64,000 nt of DNA, taken from Rugosimonospora africana. Lineage in GTDB: Bacteria; Actinomycetota; Actinomycetes; Mycobacteriales; Micromonosporaceae. The stretch spans positions 40,773 through 104,772 of the forward strand of contig NZ_BONZ01000051.1 of NCBI RefSeq assembly GCF_016862975.1, given 5' to 3'. The notes below the pieces were generated by a model. That model ran no database searches, was not told where the DNA came from, and worked only from the letters and a program-made list of their open reading frames with translations. Shown one piece after another: positions 18,024 to 27,435 of the stretch (positions within the stretch are counted from its first letter, which is position 1; each line of letters starts with the position of its first letter). A program made the translations under genes and the position numbers.

Positions 18024-19097
18024 TCAGCCCACGGTGAACCGGTGGTCATCGGACCACTGTTCGCTGCCGTCCCGCTCGGACACCAGGTAGCCCTCGACGG
18101 TGTACGTACCGGTCGGCAGGCCGGTGATCTTCACCGATGCCTGGCCCGTCTGCGGCGCGCCCGCGCTCAGGTGCACGCTCTGGTCGTTGACCACCGTGCC
18201 GCCGGCGTCCCGGATCCGCAGCCGCATCGTCGCCTCGGGCACGATCCCGGCCAGGTTGACCGTGAAGTCGTGCCCCTCGGTCGCGCCCTGCTGGGGGTCG
18301 ATCACCCAGACCGGGGCGAGCACGTCCACCGCCGGGCGCCGGTGCAGCGGCTGGTCGGGTACCTCGACGCCCCACAGGGCGGTGGCCAGGTGCCCGTTCA
18401 CGCTCAGCCGCACGGCGGTCAGCCCGGTGGTCTGCCCGGGCGGCACGCTGGCCGCGGTCGCGGTCCAGACCAGCTGCTCCAGCGCCATGCGGGCGGTGTC
18501 CGCATCGACGTCGTCGGTCGCTGCGCCGGTGAGGTCGACGCTGGCCGTGCCGCCCTCGACGCTCGCCCCGGCCACCCGCGCTCCGGCCGGCCAGGGGCTG
18601 CGGTAGTCGGGGTCGGAGGCGGGCAGGCCGAGCATCGCCCCGACCGCGGCCTCGATCCGGGCGGTCACCGAGCCGTCGGCGACCGGGATCCGGTGGTACT
18701 CGCGGTAGAGCCGCCCGCCCGCGGAGGCCGGGCCCAGGTAGTACACAGGCAGGTTGGCGGTGAGTACCGGCCGGCCGCCGGCCGGTCCGTTGCCCGCCAC
18801 CCCACCGGTACCCGACAGCCCGGTCGTACCGGAGTGCGGCAGGCCGGTACCGAGCCCGACCACGACCGCCGCGGCCACTGCCGCCGCCACGGCCGTCACC
18901 GCCACCACCCGCAGCGAGCCGGGCAGCGGCAACCACCACCGGGCCCGGCGGCGATCGATGCGCTCCCGGATGCGCCCGAGCGCGTCCGGGGACGCCTCGA
19001 CGGTCCCCGCCTCGCCGGAAAGCGCCCGGCGCAGCAGGTCCCCCATCTCGCGGTCGCCGGCGGTGCCCCAGGGCCGCGGAGTCTTCCCGAACGTCAT
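18024..19097 (-). CDS. Membrane-anchored GerMN/Gmad2 domain protein, probable anti-sigma partner
   Basis: 357 aa. A charged cytoplasmic segment (1-57, with the helix ASPDALGRIRERIDRRR) is followed by one membrane helix (about 62-84). The exported part has a GerMN domain (YREYHRIPV to about 230) and a C-terminal Gmad2 immunoglobulin-like domain with HDFTVNLAGIVPEATMRLRI. The ATG overlaps the sigma-factor stop as ATGA. The cytoplasmic helix, single membrane pass and operon suggest it holds the sigma factor and senses the envelope, but no zinc HxxxCxxC motif is seen. The anti-sigma role is an inference. Confidence 0.8.
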   Translation of the reverse strand: MTFGKTPRPWGTAGDREMGDLLRRALSGEAGTVEASPDALGRIRERIDRRRARWWLPLPGSLRVVAVTAVAAAVAAAVVVGLGTGLPHSGTTGLSGTGGVAGNGPAGGRPVLTANLPVYYLGPASAGGRLYREYHRIPVADGSVTARIEAAVGAMLGLPASDPDYRSPWPAGARVAGASVEGGTASVDLTGAATDDVDADTARMALEQLVWTATAASVPPGQTTGLTAVRLSVNGHLATALWGVEVPDQPLHRRPAVDVLAPVWVIDPQQGATEGHDFTVNLAGIVPEATMRLRIRDAGGTVVNDQSVHLSAGAPQTGQASVKITGLPTGTYTVEGYLVSERDGSEQWSDDHRFTVG

Positions 19098-19660
19098 GAC
19101 CTCGACTCCAGCATCTGGCGCAGGGCGGCGAGGCCCCGCGCGGCGTGGCTCTTGACGGCGCCCCGGCTGATGCCCATCGCCTCGGCGATGTCGGCCTCGG
19201 ACAGGTCGGCGTAGTAGCGCAGGACCAGCGCCTCCCGCTGCCGGGCGGGCAGGCGGCGCAGCGCGGCGATCACGACGGTCTGCTCGTACGCGTCCAGCGT
19301 CGAGGTCTCCGCGCTCGGCACGTCGGGGAACGCCACCAGGATCGCCGCGTACCGGCGGGCCACCGCGCGCCGGCGCAGCGCCGAACGGGCCCCGTTGACC
19401 ACGCTGATCCGCAGGTACCCGAGCGCCCGGTCCGGTTCGCGCAGGGTACGCCAGCGCTGATGCAACCGGACGTACGCGTCCTGGACGACCTCCTCGGCCA
19501 GGTCCCGGTCGGCGAGCAGCAGCGCCGCCAGCCGCACCAGCTGCCGGTAGTGGCTGGCGAACAGCCTGGTGACCGCCTCGTCGGCGGTCCACCGCTCGGC
19601 CTGCGCCGGTACCGGCATCAGGTCACCGTCCAGGGTCGTGAACCCCAGTGTGCTGCTCAC
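19094..19660 (-). CDS. ECF RNA polymerase sigma factor (SigE family)
   Basis: Region 2 reads VTRLFASHYRQLVRLAALLL and DLAEEVVQDAYVRLHQRW; region 4 reads RLPARQREALVLRYYADLSEADIAEAMGIS. The start is uncertain. GTG 19660 gives 188 aa and includes the GFTTLDGD lead; ATG 19618 has GGACGG upstream and gives 174 aa. It is coupled to the GerMN membrane protein and divergent from the nucleotidyltransferase operon, so that operon could be one of its targets. I saw no clear GGAAC/CGTC-type ECF promoter in the 66-base gap. Confidence 0.9.
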   Translation of the reverse strand: MSSTLGFTTLDGDLMPVPAQAERWTADEAVTRLFASHYRQLVRLAALLLADRDLAEEVVQDAYVRLHQRWRTLREPDRALGYLRISVVNGARSALRRRAVARRYAAILVAFPDVPSAETSTLDAYEQTVVIAALRRLPARQREALVLRYYADLSEADIAEAMGISRGAVKSHAARGLAALRQMLESRS

Positions 19661-19726
19661 ACCGGTACCACGCGCAACCCTGCGCCGTGGTTTACCGCCT
19701 GGCCCGGGATGGGTAAGCCGTCCGCT

Positions 19727-20353
19727 ATGGCCACCGGGACGGATGAAGATCTCACCCTCACCATGAAGCGGGTGGGTTGCGTGCTCAAGCAGGCCGGCAT
19801 CCCGTTCGCCCTCGCCGGCGGCTTCGCGGCTTACGCCCACGGAGGGCATTCCAGCGATCATGACGTGGACTTCCTGCTGCGCATGGAGGACGCCGACAAG
19901 GCGCTGGACATGCTCGCCGAGGCCGGTTTCGAGACCGAACGGCCGCCGGAAGACTGGCTGGTCAAGGTGTACGACGAGGGCCGGCTGGTGGATCTGATCT
20001 ACCGGCCGGTAGAGCGCCCGGTCACCGACGAGACGCTGGCCAGCGCCAGCCCGATCTCGATCAACGCCATTCAACTGCCGGTGATCTCGGCGACCCTGCT
20101 GATGGAGCACAAGCTGCTGTCGTTCAGCCAGCAGTACTGCGATCTGAGCAAGGCCCTGCCGCTGGCCCGCTCGCTGCGCGAGCAGATCGACTGGCCGGCG
20201 GTGCGGCACAACACCGCTCCGTCCCCGTACGCCGAAGTGTTTCTGATCTTGCTCGATCGGCTCGGGGTCGTGCCGCTGGCAGACACCATGCCCACACCGG
20301 CCGACACCGGCGTACCCGTCCCAGAGTTGGACGTCCAGGAGGTGGGGGCGTGA
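19727..20353 (+). CDS. Nucleotidyltransferase-fold protein
   Basis: 208 aa. The N-terminal nucleotidyltransferase signature is visible: FALAGGFAAYAHGGHSSDHDVDFLL, with Gly31-Gly32 and the metal-binding Asp46/Asp48 pair. The following region (EAGFETERPPEDWLVKVYDEGRLVDLIYRP) fits MNT/AbiEii-like folds. The C-terminal third is helical. The start is uncertain (ATG 19727, or ATG 19709 six codons earlier; neither has a good ribosome site). The stop overlaps the BON gene as GTGA. Substrate unknown; no toxin-antitoxin partner is recognisable. Confidence 0.75.
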   Translation: MATGTDEDLTLTMKRVGCVLKQAGIPFALAGGFAAYAHGGHSSDHDVDFLLRMEDADKALDMLAEAGFETERPPEDWLVKVYDEGRLVDLIYRPVERPVTDETLASASPISINAIQLPVISATLLMEHKLLSFSQQYCDLSKALPLARSLREQIDWPAVRHNTAPSPYAEVFLILLDRLGVVPLADTMPTPADTGVPVPELDVQEVGA

Positions 20354-20601
20354 ACCGTGCCGGGGACCCATACGTGGAGGCCGCCGTGCAGCGGCTGCTG
20401 ACCGAGCACCCGGACCTCTCGGAGCAGGGGTTGATCCTGCGCCGCGGCGAGGGAATCCTGCTCGTGCAGGGCGAGGTGGAAAGCGCGCACCGGCGCGAGG
20501 AGATCCAGCGGCTGATCAGGGAAAACTTCCCGGACGTGCACATCGAGTGCGATATCGGAGTGACTCGAACGCAGGCTCCGGTCGAGGTGGAGGAGCTGTA
20601 A
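20350..20601 (+). CDS. BON domain protein
   Basis: 83 aa, a single BON (OsmY/nodulation) domain: YVEAAVQRLLTEHPDL helix, ILLVQGEVESAHRREEI, then FPDVHIECDIGV. It has no signal peptide or membrane helix, so it appears cytoplasmic, unlike OsmY. The GTG at 20350 overlaps the nucleotidyltransferase stop and its TAA shares one base with the next ATG, so it is tightly coupled on both sides. BON domains bind lipids or partner proteins; here it may tether or regulate the two enzymes. Confidence 0.8.
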   Translation: MNRAGDPYVEAAVQRLLTEHPDLSEQGLILRRGEGILLVQGEVESAHRREEIQRLIRENFPDVHIECDIGVTRTQAPVEVEEL

Positions 20602-21356
20602 TGGTCCGGATCGCCGCGGTCGGTGACGTCCACATCGACCAGGACGTCGTCGGCCGGTACCGGCCCGCGTTGGAGCAGCTGCCTGACTGCGCGGACGTCC
20701 TGCTGCTGGCCGGGGACCTGACCCGGCACGGCACCGCGGCGGAGGCGGAGTGCGTGGCGCGGGAGTTCAGCGACCTCGGAGTACCGGTGATCGCGGTGCT
20801 GGGCAACCACGACTACCACTGCGACCAGGTACCGGAGGTCACCTCGATCCTGCGGGACGTCGGGATCCTCGTGCTGGAGTGCGAATCCGCGACCGTGAAC
20901 ATCGACGGCGCCCGGCTGGCGGTGGTCGGGGCGAAGGGCTTCGGCGGCGGCTTCGCCGGCCGGTGTGCCAGCGAGTTCGGCGAGCCCGAGATGAAGTCGT
21001 TCATCCGGACCACCTGCGACATCGCAGAACGGATGGGTGAGCTGCTCCGCGACGCGGCCAGCTGTGACCTGCTGGTGGCGCTGACCCACTACGCGCCGGT
21101 GTCCGACACCCTGGCCGGCGAGCCGCTGGAGATCTACCCGTTCCTCGGCTCGTACCTGCTGGGCCAGGCCATCGACTCGGCGCCGACCGACCTCGCCATC
21201 CACGGGCACGCACACGCCGGCACCGAGCGCGGGATCACTCCGGGCGGGGTACGGGTACGCAACGTCGCCCACCCCGTGATCAAGCAGGCGTACAGCGTCT
21301 TCCACCTCAACCCGCAGGACTCACCCGGCCAGCGGCGGGAACCCGCGGTGGCTTAG
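20601..21356 (+). CDS. Calcineurin-like metallophosphoesterase
   Basis: 251 aa. The dinuclear metal site is complete: GDVHID (Asp9, His11), LAGDLTRHG (Asp39), GNHDYH (Asn69-His70-Asp71), ALTHYAP and IHGHAHAG. ATG 20601 shares a base with the BON stop and has GGAGGAG upstream. It is cytoplasmic by sequence. The substrate could be a nucleotide, a phosphodiester or a phosphorylated protein. It ends in a four-base convergent overlap with the STAS gene. Confidence 0.88.
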   Translation: MVRIAAVGDVHIDQDVVGRYRPALEQLPDCADVLLLAGDLTRHGTAAEAECVAREFSDLGVPVIAVLGNHDYHCDQVPEVTSILRDVGILVLECESATVNIDGARLAVVGAKGFGGGFAGRCASEFGEPEMKSFIRTTCDIAERMGELLRDAASCDLLVALTHYAPVSDTLAGEPLEIYPFLGSYLLGQAIDSAPTDLAIHGHAHAGTERGITPGGVRVRNVAHPVIKQAYSVFHLNPQDSPGQRREPAVA

Positions 21357-21700
21357 GTCGGGTTCGGGGCTCCGCCTCCGGCGCGCACCGGGATGATCCG
21401 GTCCACCCCGCTGATCCGCAGCACCTCGCGCACGGTCTTGCGGGGCGCGTACGCGATCAGCCGGCCCTCCCCGGCGGTGGCCCGCCGGTACAGCCAGACC
21501 AGCGCGCCGACCCCGGTCGAGTCGCAGAACGTGAGGCCGGACAGGTCGAGCACCACTTCCGGGTTCTCGCCACAGGCCGGCCCGACCGTGGTCTTCAACA
21601 GGTCCACGGTGGACAGATCAAGGTAGCCGGTGAGGCGGAATAGGGCCGATTCCTCGGCCGGCATCCGCTCGATGCGCAGGCCCTCAGATTCGTCGGTCAT
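21353..21700 (-). CDS. STAS domain anti-sigma factor antagonist
   Basis: 115 aa SpoIIAA/RsbV-like protein. The phosphorylatable Ser61 lies in TFCDSTGVGALV, and the strand-helix pattern of STAS domains runs through the whole protein (FRLTGYLDLSTVDLLKTTV at the start). Such proteins release a sigma factor when dephosphorylated. No cognate anti-sigma kinase or phosphatase is in the window. ATG 21700 has GGGAGG seven bases upstream; the open frame continues 38 codons further with no support. Confidence 0.88.
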   Translation of the reverse strand: MTDESEGLRIERMPAEESALFRLTGYLDLSTVDLLKTTVGPACGENPEVVLDLSGLTFCDSTGVGALVWLYRRATAGEGRLIAYAPRKTVREVLRISGVDRIIPVRAGGGAPNPT

Positions 21701-21849
21701 GTCGAGCCTCCCACCCCGGAGTGAGCAATCAGGCCCGTTGGCCACGATGGACTGGATCGGAAGCCGCGGCTGGCTGCGGACCTCACCGCCGCACACTGTA
21801 CCGCCGCGCCACACCCCGGGTCAGTCCCGGCGCCCGGCCACGCCGACCG

Positions 21850-21899
21850 CCGGGACGCGGAGGGAAAGACGGCCGGGACGCGGCGGGAAAAACGGCCGG
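21850..21899. repeat. 23-bp tandem repeat between ribH and the STAS gene
   Basis: Two adjacent 23-bp units starting CCGGGACGCGG (21850-21872 and 21873-21895) differ at two positions and are followed by a partial third. The rest of the 218-base gap shows no gene. Confidence 0.65.
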
Positions 21900-21918
21900 G
21901 TCGAGGGCGCCCGGACGG

Positions 21919-23631
<1,713 letters not shown>

Positions 23632-23635
<4 letters not shown>

Positions 23636-23715
23636 GCCAAACCCTCGCTTCGCTGCGGTTCGGCATGAGGCACGAACGCTCTGCAACTCTGATTCCCTCG
23701 CTGACGCTCGGTCAT
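23632..23715 (-). other. 27-codon mini-ORF bridging ribE and ribBA
   Basis: ATG 23715 overlaps the ribE TGA (ATGA), and its own TGA overlaps the ribBA ATG (ATGA), so the frame exactly fills the 76-base gap. The peptide starts MTERQREG and has no recognisable domain. It could carry ribosomes from ribE to ribBA. It contains arms CTCATGCC / GGCATGAG that form a hairpin over the ribBA start. The peptide itself may be unimportant. Confidence 0.4.
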
Positions 23716-24311
23716 GCCCGTTCCCCCGTAGCAACCAGCTTCTCGACATACTTGGCGATCACATCGACCTCCAGATTCACCAGGTCACCGACGCCCTTGC
23801 TGCCCAGCGTCGTGAGCTTCAGCGTGGTCGGGATCAGGCTGACCGAGAAGTCGTGGTCGGACACCGAGGTGACGGTGAGCGAGACCCCGTCCACGGTGAT
23901 CGAGCCCTTCTCCACCACGTACCGGGCCAGGCCGGGCGGTAGCGAGACCGTGACGATCTCCCACTGCTCGCCGGGCGTCCGGGAGACGATCGCGCCGACC
24001 CCGTCGACGTGTCCCTGCACCAGGTGCCCGCCCAGCCGGGTGGACAGCGTCGCGGCCCGTTCCAGGTTGACCGGGTCGTCGACGGCCAGCCGGCCCAGCG
24101 ACGAGCGGTCCAGCGTCTCCTTCATGACGTCGGCGGTGAACTGGTCGTCGCCGGCCTCGACCACGGTCAGGCACACGCCGTTGACCGCGATCGAGTCGCC
24201 GTGGCCCACGTCCTGGGTGACCAGCGGTCCGCGCACGGTCAGCCGGGCAGCGTCGCCGAGGTCGACGACCCCGGCCACGCTGCCGAGCTCTTCCACGATG
24301 CCGGTGAACAT
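23712..24311 (-). CDS. ribE: Riboflavin synthase alpha chain
   Basis: Dismutates two lumazine molecules into riboflavin. It is 199 aa with two tandem lumazine-binding barrels. The first starts [12 protein letters not shown], with [11 protein letters not shown]; the second repeats [15 protein letters not shown] after residue 100; the C-terminal helix follows [21 protein letters not shown]. Called ribC in mycobacteria and Bacillus usage. It starts one base after the ribD stop. Confidence 0.97.
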   Translation of the reverse strand: MFTGIVEELGSVAGVVDLGDAARLTVRGPLVTQDVGHGDSIAVNGVCLTVVEAGDDQFTADVMKETLDRSSLGRLAVDDPVNLERAATLSTRLGGHLVQGHVDGVGAIVSRTPGEQWEIVTVSLPPGLARYVVEKGSITVDGVSLTVTSVSDHDFSVSLIPTTLKLTTLGSKGVGDLVNLEVDVIAKYVEKLVATGERA

Positions 24312-24312
24312 G

Positions 24313-25365
24313 TCAGCTCCTCCTCCGCGGAACCGCGGTGATCCGCAGGTCCGGTCCGATGCGAGTAACGTCGACGTGCTCGAGATCGATGGCGGCCGAG
24401 ATGGTGCTCACTCCCGCGGGTCCGCTGGCCATCAGCCCCTCGCCGAGCACCTTGGGCGCGAGGTACCCGACGACCTCGTCGACCAGCCCGGCGGCCAGGA
24501 ACGCGCCGGCCAGCGTGGGGCCGCCCTCGATCAGGGCGGCACGCACCCCGCGGCCGTAGAGCGCGGCGAGCAACTTGTCCAGGTCGACCCGGCCGTCCGC
24601 GCCGGCGCCGACCTCGGCGGCGGTGGCGATCCAGGTCGGTACGTCGCCCTGGCGCACCCGGGCGCCAACCGGGGTACGGCCGGCCGCGTCCACCACCACC
24701 CGCAGCGGTGAGCGGTCCAGCCCCGGTACCCGCACGGTCAGCGCCGGGTCGTCGGCCAGCACCGTACCGATGCCGGCGATGATCGCGTCCATCTCGCCGC
24801 GCAGCGCGTGCACGTCCGCCCGGGCCCGCTCGGAGGTGATCCATTTGCTGGTACCGTCCGCGGCCGCCGAACGGCCGTCCAGGGTCGCGGCGTACTTCCA
24901 GATCACGTACGGGCGGCCCCGCCGCACCGCGGTGCGCCAGTACCGGGACACCTGAACGGCCCGGTCCTCGCCCAGTCCGGCGGCGACCTCGACGCCCTCG
25001 GCGCGCAGCGTCTCCGCTCCCCCGGCGGCCAGCGGGTTCGGGTCGGCGACGGCATAGACCACGCGGGCGACCCCTGCGGCGATCAGTGCCCGGGTGCACG
25101 GCCCGGTACGCCCGGTGTGGTCGCACGGTTCGAGGGTGACCACGGCGGTGCCGCCCCTGGCCCGCTCGCCGGCGGCGGCCAGCGCCACCACCTCGGCGTG
25201 CGGTCCACCGACCGGCGCGGTCCGGCCCTCACCGGCGACGGTTCCGTCCGCCGCCAGGATCACCGCGCCGACACTCGGATTCGGGCTTGTCGAACCGAGC
25301 CCCTGCGCGGCCAGATCCAGGGCGCGGTCCATCGCGTCCCGTTCTGCCGTGCTGAACTCGGTCAC
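24313..25365 (-). CDS. ribD: Bifunctional riboflavin deaminase/reductase
   Basis: 350 aa fusion. The N-terminal deaminase zinc site is His56-Ala-Glu58 in GGPHAEVVAL with Cys81 and Cys90 in EPCDHTGRTGPC. The C-terminal reductase starts near PYVIWKYAATLDGRSA and has GGPTLAGAF and DEVVGYLAPKVLG. GTG 25365 has AGAGGGG nine bases upstream; the frame is open 38 codons further into the leader, which I reject. It is first gene of the rib operon, 135 bases after the FMN riboswitch. Confidence 0.96.
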   Translation of the reverse strand: MTEFSTAERDAMDRALDLAAQGLGSTSPNPSVGAVILAADGTVAGEGRTAPVGGPHAEVVALAAAGERARGGTAVVTLEPCDHTGRTGPCTRALIAAGVARVVYAVADPNPLAAGGAETLRAEGVEVAAGLGEDRAVQVSRYWRTAVRRGRPYVIWKYAATLDGRSAAADGTSKWITSERARADVHALRGEMDAIIAGIGTVLADDPALTVRVPGLDRSPLRVVVDAAGRTPVGARVRQGDVPTWIATAAEVGAGADGRVDLDKLLAALYGRGVRAALIEGGPTLAGAFLAAGLVDEVVGYLAPKVLGEGLMASGPAGVSTISAAIDLEHVDVTRIGPDLRITAVPRRRS

Positions 25366-25410
25366 CGCCGGGCCCCTCTCGTCGCGGTGCGCGGCGGGGG
25401 CATGACAACC

Positions 25411-25465
25411 GGCAGGCAGGGGCGGCGAAACGCCACCCGACGGGCGACCGGACACTGCCGGCCGA
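25411..25465 (-). promoter_or_regulatory. Possible expression platform of the FMN riboswitch
   Basis: The 135 bases between aptamer and ribD include arms CCGGCAG / CTGCCGG about 45 bases apart and a smaller GGCG / CGCC stem inside. There is no T-run, so translational control or Rho-type termination is more likely than intrinsic termination. Confidence 0.35.
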
Positions 25466-25500
25466 CCCGGGAACGCCACAAACGACGCTCCGCCCGCGCG

Positions 25501-25641
25501 CTGTCTCCCATCCGGACTTTGACCGTCGGCCCCGGATTTTCACCAGGTCCACCGTTCGACATGTCGTCGACCGGGTCGCGGGCTTACCGGGCCGTCAAGG
25601 CACCGGATCACCGCCGGTTCGGAATTTCACCGAGTCCCGCC
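25501..25641 (-). ncRNA. FMN riboswitch (RFN element)
   Basis: Read on the minus strand, the aptamer has the conserved RFN blocks in order: GGTGAAATTCCGAACCGGCGGT, then AAGCCCGCGA, then GGTGGACCTGGTGAAAATC, CGGGGCCGACGGT and AAAGTCCGGATGGGAGA (each block slightly split here). Known function: binding FMN lowers expression of the riboflavin operon. It lies directly upstream of ribD in the correct orientation. Confidence 0.96.
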
Positions 25642-25734
25642 AGCGCGTGGTGGGTACTTGCGTCGAGTCTTACACGATCCGGGCGGCGATGCGTCATCCG
25701 CGCGATGTGCATCACACCACCGGTGACGCTCGGA

Positions 25735-26691
25735 TCAACGGTCGGTGCGCCGGTCCACCGCGACGTACGAGCCCGGCTGGGTCTTCGCCACCGTCTTCAT
25801 CTCCGAGGCGATCGCGACCACCTCGCGCGGGTCGGCGTGGTGCCGGTTGGTGGACAGCGCCACGCCGATCGAGATCGTCACCAGCCGGGCCCGCTTGACC
25901 TCGCCCTTGCGGTCGGTCAGCTCCAGGTATCCCCGCTCGGAGTCGATGGGGTCGTAGAGCTTGTCCGCCGTGCTCTCGAAGTCGGTCACCGCGCGCTCGG
26001 TCAGCGGGCGGATCTGGTCCGGGGTGCAGACGATCACGAAGTCGTCGCCGCCGATGTGACCGACGAACGCCGGGGGCAGCCCGACCTCCATCACCGCGCG
26101 CTGCACCGAGCGGGCCAGGGCGGAGATGAACTCGTCGCCGCGGGCGAACCCGTACGCGTCGTTGACGCTCTTGAACCGGTCGATGTCGACGTGGCAGACC
26201 GCGTAGTCCGTGCCGCCCCGTACCCGATCGGAGATCTCGCGCAGGATCCGGGTGTTGCCGGGCAGCCCGGTCAGCGGAGAGACCTCACGGTATTCCTGGT
26301 TGCGCCGCAGGATCGAGTTGACCCGGGCCACCAACTCCAGCGTGTCGAACGGCTTGACCAGGTAGTCGTCGGCACCGGCGGTCAGCCCGAGCACCTTGTC
26401 CACGGTCAGGCCGCGGGCGGTCAGCATGATGATCGGCATCGACGCGGTCAGCGGGTTCGCGCGCAGCCGCCGGGTCAGCTCCAACCCGTCGACCTTGGGC
26501 ATCATCAAGTCGACGATCGCCAGGTCGGGGGGCGTGCCGGCGACCACGGTCAACGCCTCGGCACCGTCCCGGGCCACGACCACGTCGAAGCCCTGCAACT
26601 GGAGGTTGACCTCGATGAACCGGGCGATGTCGAGGTCGTCGTCAACGACCAGGATCAGATCCTTGTGCGGCTCGCCCGACGGCGTGGTCAC
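25735..26691 (-). CDS. Response regulator with GGDEF domain
   Basis: 318 aa. The receiver domain (10-130) has the acidic pair in VVDDDLD, phospho-acceptor Asp61 in [12 protein letters not shown] and Lys113 in LVKPFD. After a short linker with LTGLPG comes a GGDEF domain whose active loop reads GGDDF (214-218), a variant compatible with diguanylate cyclase activity, plus [13 protein letters not shown]. No output DNA-binding part is seen. GTG 26691 overlaps the rpe stop as GTGA. No histidine kinase is adjacent, so its input is unknown. Confidence 0.9.
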   Translation of the reverse strand: MTTPSGEPHKDLILVVDDDLDIARFIEVNLQLQGFDVVVARDGAEALTVVAGTPPDLAIVDLMMPKVDGLELTRRLRANPLTASMPIIMLTARGLTVDKVLGLTAGADDYLVKPFDTLELVARVNSILRRNQEYREVSPLTGLPGNTRILREISDRVRGGTDYAVCHVDIDRFKSVNDAYGFARGDEFISALARSVQRAVMEVGLPPAFVGHIGGDDFVIVCTPDQIRPLTERAVTDFESTADKLYDPIDSERGYLELTDRKGEVKRARLVTISIGVALSTNRHHADPREVVAIASEMKTVAKTQPGSYVAVDRRTDR

Positions 26692-27347
26692 CGGCTGACC
26701 GCCTGGCGCAGCGCCCGGATCGCGGCGGCCGGGTCGGCGGCGCCGTAGACCGCCGTGCCCGCGACGAACGCGTCCGCGCCCGCATCGGCGGCGGCCTCGA
26801 TGGTGTCGGCGGCGATCCCGCCGTCCACCTCGACCCGCAGCTCCAGGTGCCCGGAGGAGGCGTGCCGGCGAGCGGTGCGTACCTTGTCCAGCATCTCGGG
26901 CAGGAACGCCTGGCCGCCGAAGCCGGCCTTGATCGTCATGATCAGCAGGGTGTCGAAGTGCGGCAGCAGCTCCAGGTACGGCTCGACCGGGGTGCCCCGG
27001 TCGATCGCCAGGCCGGCCCGGCTGCCGGCGGCGCGCAGGCTCTTGGCCAGCGCCACCGGATCGTCGGTGGCCTCGACGTGGAACGTCACGTTGTACGCGC
27101 CCGCCTCGGCGTACCCGATCGACCACCGCTCCGGCGCCTCGATCATCAGATGGACGTCGAACGGCAGCGTGGTCGTCTTGATCAGGCTCTGCACGACCGG
27201 CAGCCCGATCGTGAGGTTGGGGACGAAATGGTTGTCCATCACGTCGACGTGCAGCCAGTCGGCCGCGCCCTCGACGGCTCTGGCCTCTTCGGCCAGGCGG
27301 GAGAAGTCGGCGGCGAGGATGCTGGGGGCGATGATGGGTGGCGGCAC
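26688..27347 (-). CDS. rpe: Ribulose-phosphate 3-epimerase
   Basis: Interconverts ribulose-5-P and xylulose-5-P in the pentose phosphate pathway. It is a TIM barrel of 219 aa. Seen: [25 protein letters not shown] with metal His/Asp, [16 protein letters not shown] and VDGGIAADT. Three GTG codons compete for the start. I prefer GTG 27347, with GAGG five bases upstream, giving [10 protein letters not shown]; 27353 and 27377 are the others. It supplies pentose phosphates close to the riboflavin genes. Confidence 0.95.
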   Translation of the reverse strand: MPPPIIAPSILAADFSRLAEEARAVEGAADWLHVDVMDNHFVPNLTIGLPVVQSLIKTTTLPFDVHLMIEAPERWSIGYAEAGAYNVTFHVEATDDPVALAKSLRAAGSRAGLAIDRGTPVEPYLELLPHFDTLLIMTIKAGFGGQAFLPEMLDKVRTARRHASSGHLELRVEVDGGIAADTIEAAADAGADAFVAGTAVYGAADPAAAIRALRQAVSR

Positions 27348-27435
27348 GCTCACCTCGCCAGTGTATTGACTGCCCACCGGGCGCGGGCGTCCGGTCGATC
27401 CGGCGGGTGGTCGGGCGCCGCTCGCCGGATCGGGC

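Noticed and set aside
19727..20601. Toxin-antitoxin pair
   Set aside because: The nucleotidyltransferase has a BON partner and a phosphoesterase, not a HEPN or AbiEi-type antitoxin partner; no evidence of toxicity.
24808..26748. 646-codon plus-strand frame over ribD and the GGDEF gene
   Set aside because: It crosses the riboswitch and two clear minus-strand genes and shows no family motif.
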